A stretch of 64,000 nucleotides of DNA from Cladocopium goreaui (lineage: Eukaryota; Sar; Dinophyceae; Suessiales; Symbiodiniaceae): positions 36,001 through 100,000 of the forward strand of contig CAMXCT020000371.1 of assembly GCA_947184155.2 (NCBI GenBank), read 5' to 3'. Within the stretch, counting starts at the first letter, position 1; the number at the start of each line of letters is the position of its first letter. The translations under genes and the position numbers were made by a program. This document shows positions 56,217 through 64,000 of this stretch, piece after piece. Under the pieces are notes generated by a model. It saw nothing but the letters and a program-made list of their open reading frames with translations, had not been told where the DNA came from and searched no databases.

Positions 56217-56545
56217 GCACACACGCACACACACACACATACATACATACATACATGCATGCATGCATGCATGCATGCATGCATGCATGCATGCATGCAC
56301 ACATGCATGCATACATGCATACATACATACATACATACATACATACATACATACATACATACATACATACATACATACGGACCTACCTACCTACCTACCT
56401 ACCTTTTTGCCTACCTACCTACCTACCTACCTACCTACCTACCTACCTACCTACCTACCTACCTACCTACCTACCTACCTACCTACCTACGTACGCACAC
56501 ACGCATGCACGCACGCACGGACGGATGGACGGACGTACGTTGCGT
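56217..56545 (+). repeat. compound tetranucleotide microsatellite
   Basis: Consecutive blocks of ACAC, ATAC, ATGC, ATAC again, ACCT (two runs) and ACGC/ACGG units cover about 330 bp. Each block differs from the next by one base of the tetramer. Long Tyr-Ile-His-Thr or Leu-Pro-Thr-Tyr ORFs here are artefacts of the repeat. Confidence 0.95.
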
Positions 56546-58805
56546 ATGTACATGTCTAGTACCATTTTTTTAAATTTAATGTATACAATGCATACTTTCT
56601 TTTTTCCCCTTCCGGGGGGGCCCATAGGTGAACAGATCCTTTGTGGATGATTTTAAATACATTGTTGTTAAGCTTCCTTGGATGGATCGATGGAATATAG
56701 CGGCGAAGCTGGGCTTTGGATCGATCGATGGACCTGTGCACAAGGTAACCACCTTGTTGCTGAGGCAAGACGCGCGGCTTGCTCATGATTTTCAAAGCAA
56801 ATGCACAGTTGGAGGACCAACGTTCCTTGTTGAATGTTTTAGTGTTTTCCAACCCATTGCTCGCTAGTCTAGCAAAAGAAAAAAGGGTGGCCAACCTTGG
56901 CAACCAATCTAATGCTAAGAGACGTAGAAGCTGACGGAACCCCTGCAAGAAAATGGCGCCGGAGACATGTGCTACAGACATTTTTTTGGAGCCGTGGAGG
57001 GAGGCGCAGGTGATGTTTCTTGTCCGGTATGTCTCTCTTTCTGTGGTTGCGCATGTCTATCTTCTGTCCCATCACTGTCCCGGACACTCGGCGTTCCCAC
57101 GAACCACAGGTGCAAAAACTACGCCTCTGTCAACTTCAAATTCGTAGCGTGCACCTTGATGTTGGCATACCATAGCTAACGCTTTTGCCAATCTGATTTT
57201 TTTTGATTCAAGTGCGCCTGGTTGGGAGGAAGTGTCGCAGCATCATTTGCAACAGCCGCAGGTGGGGTTGTAATCGTTTGTAGGATATGTTTTTTTAATT
57301 CATGGGCGGAAGATACCAGAGACAAACTTGGCAGTTTGTCGTTGATGGTGAAAAGCTTCGGGCAACTCAGATGGCAAGATCACCTTTGAGCTGCTTCGGA
57401 TATTGAATTCAAACGTTCCAGTGTGGAGATGATGAAAGAATCGCAAGCAAAATGTGCATGACGGCTTATGATGCGTGGCATCCTGGACGAAAATAGGCAG
57501 GCCTCTAGCATGAAGCAGAAAGTTGCTAGGAGGCTAGGAGACGGAGACGTTTCACATTCTGCAACTTTCTGTTTGGGTTGGCCATCGTTAGAGTTGTATT
57601 TCAGACATGCTGAGTGGGGATGTGCTTTTCTCGGCGATGGGTTGTGGATTGTTTTCCTCATGAAGATTGTCCAGCAGGTTCAGCATTATTAGCATCCAAC
57701 GGTCATGGAAATCGTTTTCGCTCAGGGGCAGCTGAAAGGCGAAATGACATGTGATTCACAACAATGATATGCAAATTTGGCGTAAGGTGAGTTCTGACTT
57801 TGGGTGCGTACCGTCAAGGGGCTGTGACAGTCAGCGGCAGTCGTATAAAGAATTCGTGTTTACAGCACCGTGTGTGCGGACTGTAGTTGATTGGTGTCAT
57901 GTGCATGAAATGGATGTTTTCCACTTTGACATCCTTGGTGTTTACGTAGCAAAAAAAAACAGCACATCCAAACATACTATTGTACCGTGCAGGCATCCGG
58001 ACAGCAGGTAATGACAATTCTTCCCAAGGGAGGACCATGAATTGAAAATTTATAAATTATAGTCCCATCAAACCATAATGGACTTTTGCATGGCGTGCAA
58101 GTTTATGCGACACACCTGTGCACACATGATGTCCAACATACATACCAAACCCTACCAAACACATTGATACATGTACATAGATGCATGTAGATACACGTAA
58201 CGTATTCTCACAATCAGGTTCCAATTTTTGGCATTGAAACCAGACATTTGTTGAAATGTGGTGTTCCAAGCCCTCGAAAATAAAAGGCCGTTTTGACACA
58301 TTGTCGAAGTAGTAAGACGAACTAACGCTTTCAACGAGCATTCCGCTTGGAGCATGGCAGCATTTTTCATGCGTGTCTGGCTTTGAAATGATTTTTTTGT
58401 CAAACCACGCCTAGGCAGAAATAGTTGCATTGAGAGTCAAGCAGAAAATAAGAACCACCCGCCTCTTGGAATTTTCATGTGTAAAGAAATAGAAAAAAAA
58501 GAAAAACATGGGGGTTGGGCTGGGTTGCCATGTGTTGAAGTACAAAAGACTGGCTAGGTGACTCTCAGGTGTTTCAGGAGTGATGTGGCATACAAGCTTT
58601 ATGCAATGCAAATGCTGCATGTGGATTTGCACGGGTTGGAACTTCAGGTGCGTACGCGGCATGCGCATCGTTTGATATTTCGATTTTTATTCTTCCTTCG
58701 AAAAGCAACCAGGATTGAAATCTGCAGTCTGGGTTTGGGAAAGGTTTCAGAAATCCGATGACTATGCATATGTGATGATATGACGTAATATGTCCATGTC
58801 GATAA
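56546..58805. other. intergenic, no supportable gene
   Basis: Mixed AT-rich DNA with short ORFs only. An 11-bp hairpin (57516-57571) lies within an ORF open on both strands at about 57380-57692; neither reading is protein-like enough to call. Confidence 0.45.
57516..57571. repeat. 11-bp-stem hairpin
   Basis: CAGAAAGTTGC (57516-57526) pairs with GCAACTTTCTG (57561-57571); the 34-nt loop is GGA-rich. Confidence 0.65.
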
Positions 58806-59050
58806 TTGTTGAATCGCGAAATGTTGACACATAAACACATTTCTGTCAAGCTACGCTTGCGTTTGTTTGATGCAGTTGTGACACCTACTATCTTGTTCAG
58901 TTCGATCACCATGCCGTTAACCGCATCTGATCAGAATCAAATGGATGCCGTACAACGTCGCATGCTTCGGTCTTTGGTTGGTTGGGTCAGGTCCGTGTGC
59001 AGGATGAACCTTGGAGAGATACGATGATTCGTGTGGATGAGTGTGAGTGA
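58806..59050 (+). pseudogene. LINE-type reverse transcriptase C-terminal remnant
   Basis: The frame from 58806 reads LTHKHISVKLRLRLFDAVVT, then PTILF, a TMPLT segment and DAVQRRMLRSLVGW. This is the post-palm region typical of non-LTR retrotransposon RTs. After 58990 another frame continues (DEPWRDTMIRVDEC) before decaying. No palm motifs, ORF1 or poly(A) end are present, so it is a short fragment. Confidence 0.7.
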
Positions 59051-59375
59051 TCAGCTTTACATTATCAGGACGTCAATTTTTCATTTGGCACAAAAGTCGC
59101 TGGAATATGTGGTTGGTCAAAACACGTAGTCAAGTGGTGTCCTTTTGATAGCATTTTCCACAACAACCAGTTCAAAGCAGAGGACGCCTTCCGAAAAAAT
59201 GGGATGATAATTTAAACGTTTTTTGCCACAACTACTTCCCAATCTGCCGTAGCTGGGTTGACGAAGCCGGCCACCATGACTGGGTTTGGACACGCGATCT
59301 TTTTGTACAGTTTGTATGCGAGGGAATTTGAACCAAACTACATCTAATAGGTGCGGTTGGCCCATGTCCAGAGAT
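59051..59375. other. no gene seen
   Basis: Short spacer between the LINE remnant and the GATA tract; no gene-like reading in either strand. Confidence 0.45.
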
Positions 59376-59418
59376 AGATAGATCGATAGATAGGTAGGTA
59401 GATAGATAGATAGATAAT

Positions 59419-59451
<33 letters not shown>

Positions 59452-59476
59452 GTGGGTAGGTAGGTAGGTAGGTAGG

Positions 59477-59510
<34 letters not shown>

Positions 59511-59535
59511 TGTAGTTAGGTAGGTAGGTAGGTAC
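59376..59535 (+). repeat. GATA/GGTA tetranucleotide microsatellite
   Basis: Alternating (GATA)n and (GGTA)n runs over ~160 bp. Confidence 0.95.
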
Positions 59536-60243
59536 ACAGTAAAACAAAGACGTGCCAAAATTAAGAAGTACCAGGCAGGGAAACTTTGAGGTTGTTAGGT
59601 TGCAAGGATATCTGCATAGACTATTTCCAGAGGCCTCCCACCAACGGCGGGAAAGCAACGAACTTAAAACATGAAAACACTACCGTCCTGAACCGTTCTT
59701 GTGTGGTTCAAAAGGTTTCCTTTCTGAAAACTCTAAATGGTCAGCTTCCCCGAAAATATGTTTTTTTGGCAAGAAAAGGGTCCTCCCCACTTGGCACAGC
59801 TGGCAGTAGCACACAGGTTGTATGGCCTTCTTTCATTACCCCTTCAGAAATGCAAAAAAAATCATACCGTGCTTTGCTTTATTTCCACTTCTGCCCAGAG
59901 GGTTCCAGAAATACAATTCCATGTTCTACCTATCTATTCACACAAGGTATGAACCAGTCCTGACATGAAACGTTGGCATTTTAGATGGAAAACGCATTAA
60001 GGAGAACATTACTTGTGGTGTTAATTTGAACGCAATGTACCAAAACTTTTAAGGAAGGGAAAAAAAAACATTTGATTTTGCTGAGATTTCTCTAGTCAGA
60101 AGGATGCCACACACAAAAACATTGGATGTGGGGGTTTATGGCCAAGTGACATGGGAGGAGAACAATCTGTTTCAAATTGAACAAACAATTCCTTAAACGA
60201 CCGCAGGGCATGTGGTTCAGTGTTTCCCTTGCTGACGTGTGTC
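59536..60243. other. intergenic; possible small exon
   Basis: No gene is called. A ~45-bp segment, 59901-59946, is bounded by CTTCTGCCCAG before and AAG|GTATGA after, which resembles splice sites. It is too short to support alone. Confidence 0.3.
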
Positions 60244-60290
60244 TTGGCTCAAGTATGGGCAATGCCGCGCGCAAACCCAGGGTAGGCTAA
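60244..60290 (+). other. possible spliced-leader relic before a Met-Gly start
   Basis: TTGGCTCAAG at 60244-60253 equals the last ten bases of the dinoflagellate spliced leader (ending TTTTGGCTCAAG). An ATG follows after one base (60255), reading MGNAARKPR. CCCAGGGTAGG could be a splice donor, otherwise the frame stops at 60290. A chance match of ten bases is possible. Confidence 0.3.
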
Positions 60291-60410
60291 CAAGGATCGG
60301 GTGGATTCTTGGAGTTACACATCAGATGGTTTGTGCTTCCCATGTTGCGAACTGTAGTGATCTGTGAAGATATGTTGAATGTCTCGTGATAGAAAGGTTA
60401 TAAAAACGCA

Positions 60411-60471
60411 CAGCACACACACACACATGCACACGCACACACACATTCACACACACACACATGCACACACA
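60411..60471 (+). repeat. CA-rich microsatellite
   Basis: CACACA runs interrupted by TG, CG and TT. Confidence 0.9.
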
Positions 60472-60589
60472 AAAATGGGTGTTTTGCTCTTCTGGATGCA
60501 ACACACCATCTTGCGTCAACGCCCGACCAATCCATATTTCATCATATTTCCATGGTCGTGGTTTCAAAAAATGTTTCCAGGAACAGAGC

Positions 60590-60841
60590 ATGGGCTGTGC
60601 TGCCAGCATCAAGAGATCCATCAGTTTGGGTCGGCTTGATGATACCGTGCTGCCGGCGATTGAATTGAAAGATCGTCTCAAGACCAGGGGAGGCCATAGG
60701 AGCTGGATGAAAACATTGTTGTTGAGAGTAGGTCTGGTTGTTTGGCAACCCTTCACATGTTGGGCCAGAATGATCCCCATGGTTCTGGCACTGGTCACGT
60801 GTTCGATGGATTTTCTTTCCATTTTTCAGTCACCCATTTGA
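60590..60841 (+). CDS. candidate exon or small protein with N-myristoylation-like start
   Basis: ATG 60590 opens 83 codons beginning MGCAASIKRSISLGRLDD. Gly2, Cys3 and Ser6 fit the N-myristoylation plus palmitoylation pattern. The first ~45 residues are charged and protein-like (AIELKDRLKTRGGHRSWMK). The rest is hydrophobic and may be intron read-through. TTTCCAG ends 9 bases before the ATG and could be a cis- or trans-splice acceptor. No family recognised; it may be the first exon of a host gene. Confidence 0.35.
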   Translation: MGCAASIKRSISLGRLDDTVLPAIELKDRLKTRGGHRSWMKTLLLRVGLVVWQPFTCWARMIPMVLALVTCSMDFLSIFQSPI

Positions 60842-62186
60842 AAAAATGCGGTTGACTTGCCTGTCAGCCCAATGAGGCTTTGTTACATCAATATCAGCAG
60901 TCATTGGCTGTAAGACGGTTGTTTGCCTAGAATCAGAACGTTTTGTTTTGTTTTGTTTTATATTTGTTTTTAAAGAAGACTTCAGGTTTGGCCACAATGC
61001 GGATCCATGGTTGTTGGATGTTTGTATTGAAAACAAGAGACGTGTTTCCAAGATGGACGGCCCCATAAAGATCCAAAAAATGTATAGGGTGAGACCCCCT
61101 AGTTATGTCACTGCACAACTAAATAGAGTTTCATCCAGTTGTATCTAGTTGTTTTACACACACACACATATATAGATACACATTATATTTGTGTATATTT
61201 AAATACATAAATATTTCAATAGAAGGAACCACCAGCCATTGATGGGACCGGCTTCAGTGCGACCGGCCAGGAATTGGTGCGCAAAAACTCCAAGGAGACG
61301 GTAGCAACGACGACCACCAAGGCGCAGATTTAATGGTGATTTAATGGTGATTTAATGGTGATTAATGACTATTAATGGTTCTTAATGATTAAGAAAGTGG
61401 TTCTAGTTTTGGGGGTTTCCATAGTCATGGGGGTACCCCTTTATCGCTGGATGGTTTACATGGAAAATCTCAATCTAACATGTTTATTTATAGCGGAGAA
61501 TCCCAATCTAAAATGGATGAGAATTGAGGGTCCCCCCATTTCAGGAAACCTCCATATAGCCAATGGCCCAAATTAGTTTCTTTCAGTCTTTCAGTGCCTT
61601 CGATGTAATCTAAAAAAAAACTAGAACACTCTTTTTTTGCTCCATCTTGGGAAGACGACAGCGGATAGTCCGATTTATGAGGTATTCAGCGGTATTCCTG
61701 TAGAAAACCCGTTGGACTACTTGGAGATGCAGTTAGAGTTTTTTTTTCGCCATAGTGGTTGTTGTGTCCCAACTTATGGAGGTTAAAATGTAATCGACCA
61801 GGCTTCGTTCCTCAGGAGAGCCTGGAGCCTAGTGGAAGAACCTTTCTGCGTTAAGATCTGATATTTCTTGGGAATTTTTCATGATATTCTTAAACAATAG
61901 GATAATGGGAGCACATTTGAAGAATGACAATCTCGTAGATTTTCGACTGAACTCATGAGAAATGTTATAGGTTTCACATTTCGAATCCGATAAACATGAT
62001 CGCTTTTTGATTTTTGAACTGTTGTAGTTTATGCAGCTATTGTATTATGGTTTTTGGGGTATTTCATCTTTGGACCCCAGTGCTGGTACCATTGTAGCTT
62101 CTGGCGCGTCCTATATTGATTAGCTGATCATCATGGTCTACTATTCAATGACCTGTCCGGTCGAATTCTGGGCCTTTTCCCGGGCA
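60842..62186. other. AT-rich, mostly non-coding
   Basis: A possible exon at about 60980-61089 reads FRFGHNADPWLLDVCIENKR and ends near a GGGTGAGA donor-like site; support is weak. An 11-bp repeat (GATTTAATGGT, three copies, 61327-61359) and several homopolymer runs are present. Confidence 0.35.
61327..61359 (+). repeat. 11-bp tandem repeat
   Basis: Three copies of GATTTAATGGT, followed by degenerate ATTAATGG units. Confidence 0.85.
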
Positions 62187-62378
62187 TGAACTCACCATGT
62201 TGACACCTCTTTTGTAGGGATATGTAGGGATAGAGTGTTCCTGAAGCGCTTTTCGCCATGGATCTGGGCCGAGGTGTCCTTGGGTTCCCTGTCGTCCATG
62301 TTGTCGTTTCGACGGAAGTCTGACGAGCCTGAGGAAGAGGCGAGCAGTGCGAGCCATAGTGTGCCTCCGGTAGATTGA
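62187..62378 (+). CDS. candidate C-terminal exon
   Basis: A GC-richer island in AT-rich DNA, open from 62187 to TGA 62376-62378. It reads DRVFLKRFSPWIWAEVSLGS, then a Ser/Arg-rich FRRKSDEPEEEASSAS and SHSVPPVD at the end. CTTTTGTAG and ATATGTAG just upstream could be splice acceptors. The composition (hydrophobic/aromatic, then phospho-site-like and acidic tail) looks like a real protein end. The family was not recognised and no other exon is certain. Confidence 0.35.
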
Positions 62379-62813
62379 CCAAACGCTATGCAAAAACACA
62401 CAAATTGAGCATTAAATATGGAAATCTACCATCAAACACGGGGATTCAAGTATCAAATTGGCAAAGGTGTGGGAACTTAACCATTCAACATGTAGATTAG
62501 ATAGTATGCAGCCATCAGCATTTTGGGGATATAGACATAGATGTGCAAAACCATGGGCCACCAAGGAAACTGATCTACTGTAAATTGTAGGTTTTCGATA
62601 TCTATATATGTTCATTCAATGGAGGGTTACACTTACACACAGGTATGACATTTATATATACATATACATCATCATATTTCTACGCATATATATTTCTAGC
62701 AGAAATACAGACCCCGAGATTTCAATATACATATCATACGTGTAAAAAATATATAGATATAGATTCTAAATGCAGATATGATAGACATCATATCATTTTC
62801 TTTTAAATCAATG

Positions 62814-62902
62814 TATATAGTCATCCCAAAATAGATGGAAAAGTAAATCACCATCAGATTAGTAGGGATTTACTTTTCCATCTATTTGGGGATGACTATA
62901 TA
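62814..62902. repeat. 36-bp-arm hairpin (foldback element)
   Basis: Arms 62814-62849 and 62867-62902 are reverse complements at 35 of 36 positions (left arm begins TATATAGTCATCCC). The loop is 17 nt. It looks like a recent foldback or MITE-like insertion, or a small-RNA precursor. Confidence 0.85.
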
Positions 62903-63472
62903 TATACATATACATAAAACATGTGCAGAAAAAGGGCTCCATAGATTTCTTTCTCGTTGCCGGGCGCCTCGATCGCCAGGCCACGACGATGGGAGCTGAA
63001 TGCCGGGTGCGGATGCCGAGAAAAAAAACGGAGCGTTCGTGGGATTTACCACGGAGCTGATGACACCGGAGGGTACACACACATGTAGTATATATATATA
63101 TTTATAATGTATATGTATATATATATATAATGTAGTATATATATATATATGGCTATGGATCAGTACCTATTAATACCATTTTTAGGGGGATGAACATCCA
63201 TAAATCCCAGCTATTTTGATGTGAACTACAGGGGTACAAGGTTTTGACACACTGCCATATATATATACATAACCAAGAAAATCAATGTGAAAAGCAATTT
63301 TTGCTTCCTTTCCCGGCATGAACCTAAGTTTAAAGTTCCTAATGAACCCATGCCATTTTTCGGAAAGCTACTGTAATGTTCTACTTCTAAGGTTTCACAA
63401 CATTTCACTGAACAGAACAGGATGCCTTTGTCTTGCCGTTCCTCGACGTTTCTGACAGTTGTAGGGCGCTAG
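62903..63472. other. AT-rich with one GC island
   Basis: A GC-richer block at about 62935-63075 has open readings on both strands. One + reading starts ATG at 62999 (MPGADAEKKNGAFVGF) and ends before a GGTACAC donor-like site. It is not firm enough to call. (TA)n runs lie at 63090-63150. Confidence 0.3.
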
Positions 63473-63649
63473 GGCAGCGCTGGCGCTGAGGACTTGATGT
63501 TCGACCCTCAAACCTTGGAGGACCGAATAGCGCAACTTGGATGCAGATGGCCCTGGGACCCTGGGACCCTGGGTATGGCATATATGGATTGTGGGGCCCC
63601 CTGGGGGCGGGAATCCGAGATGATTTTTCATTGGTATAGCAATGTATAG
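63473..63649 (+). CDS. candidate exon, 58 codons
   Basis: After CGCTAG (acceptor-like) the frame is open from GGC 63473 to TAG 63647-63649. It reads GSAGAEDLMFDPQTLEDRIA, then QLGCRWPWDPG and an aromatic end. The first half looks like a helix of a real protein. A CCCTGGGA 8-bp repeat lies in the middle, and the minus strand is also open across this block (63395-63775), so coding direction is uncertain. Confidence 0.25.
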   Translation, partial: GSAGAEDLMFDPQTLEDRIAQLGCRWPWDPGTLGMAYMDCGAPWGRESEMIFHWYSNV

Positions 63650-64000
63650 CACGACTGGCTGAGAATCTGTACACGGCACGCACAGACTCACCCTTTCTTT
63701 GCCTTCGTCACGGCACGCTATGCGGAGGAGAGATTGCAGATAGTAAAAGTGAACATCAATGTTCTCGTTGCTCAAACTGATGAACGTAGCGCAAGCATGT
63801 GCTTCATATCTTAGTTCCTGTCGGCTAGCTGCTAGCTTCCGTGTGTCACTTACTCAACAGAAGCATCACTCAAAAGAGGAACCAACATGTTCTTTTTAGA
63901 TCTTTTTAGCATTTTTTAGCTACATCATGGGGAGTGGCCGATTACTCCAGGAAACCAGGCCTTTTAATAGCTGATTCTGTAAGTGTTTCACGTCGGGTCA
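63650..64000. other. window end, no gene seen
   Basis: No supportable gene or repeat; a TTTTTAGATC-type short duplication near 63892-63905 only. Confidence 0.4.

Noticed and set aside
56143..56650. ORFs encoding Tyr-Ile-His-Thr and Leu-Pro-Thr-Tyr repeats
   Set aside because: Tetranucleotide repeats without internal stops give such ORFs in every frame.
57380..57692. Overlapping ORFs on both strands around 57.4-57.7 kb
   Set aside because: Neither reading shows domain-like composition; the hairpin at 57516-57571 accounts for part of the double-strand openness.

Overview
This window looks like nuclear DNA of a dinoflagellate (for example a Symbiodiniaceae or Suessiales alga). It has no dense gene array, no bacterial-type operons and no rRNA or recognisable tRNA. 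It is dominated by very long retrotransposon polyproteins of two kinds: Ty1/copia elements primed by an initiator-Met-like primer site, and tyrosine-recombinase (YR) retroelements. Lysine/glycine-rich gag proteins, SPPC-motif methyltransferase-like domains and abundant simple repeats fit that group. Genus assignment is not possible from the sequence.

Layout. 1-7.8 kb: ORF-poor sequence with three small frameshifted ORFs, one 496-codon hypothetical ORF, hairpins and short tandem repeats. 7.8-27.7 kb: a three-level nest. A decayed DIRS-like RT/RNase H gene (7800-8705 and 27377-27676) is interrupted inside RNase H by a copia element ('copia-1', 8706-27372, two identical 196-bp LTRs). Copia-1 is interrupted inside its integrase core by a 9.1-kb YR retrotransposon with split direct repeats ('YR-1', 14651-23751). 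Removing each insertion rejoins the host reading frame. 27.7-36.8 kb: an unrecognised frameshifted 607-codon gene, pyrimidine-rich DNA, a codon-phased 12-bp minisatellite, a second frameshifted gene, a degenerate ~60-bp-period motif and a 1.5-kb satellite of 44-bp units.

36.8-52.3 kb: a second nest. Copia-2 (36833-52342, 171-bp LTRs, TSD GTTTA) is interrupted in its gag zinc knuckle by copia-3 (38344-46453, 134-bp LTRs, TSD ATTTT). 52.3-56.6 kb: hexanucleotide repeats, a degenerate YR-like pseudogene, duplicated modules and a large tetranucleotide tract. 56.6-64 kb: AT-rich DNA with a LINE RT remnant, microsatellites, a long perfect-type hairpin and a few GC-richer islands that may be exons of a host gene. 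One island is preceded by a possible spliced-leader relic.

The elements follow the usual retrotransposon plan (gag packages RNA, protease cuts the polyprotein, RT/RNase H makes cDNA, integrase or YR inserts it), with added modules. Copia-1 and YR-1 both carry a methyltransferase-like domain with the same ordered motif set (SPPC..FS, LEHP, KPT-LxTN, a CGH/GGH-H-x-LxG segment). Copia-3 has a signal-peptide/transmembrane module in front of gag. Copia-2 and copia-3 both have a transmembrane segment after RNase H. These added modules, and the exact frame-restoring nests, are the most notable content. All homology calls come from motif reading; no database search was run.
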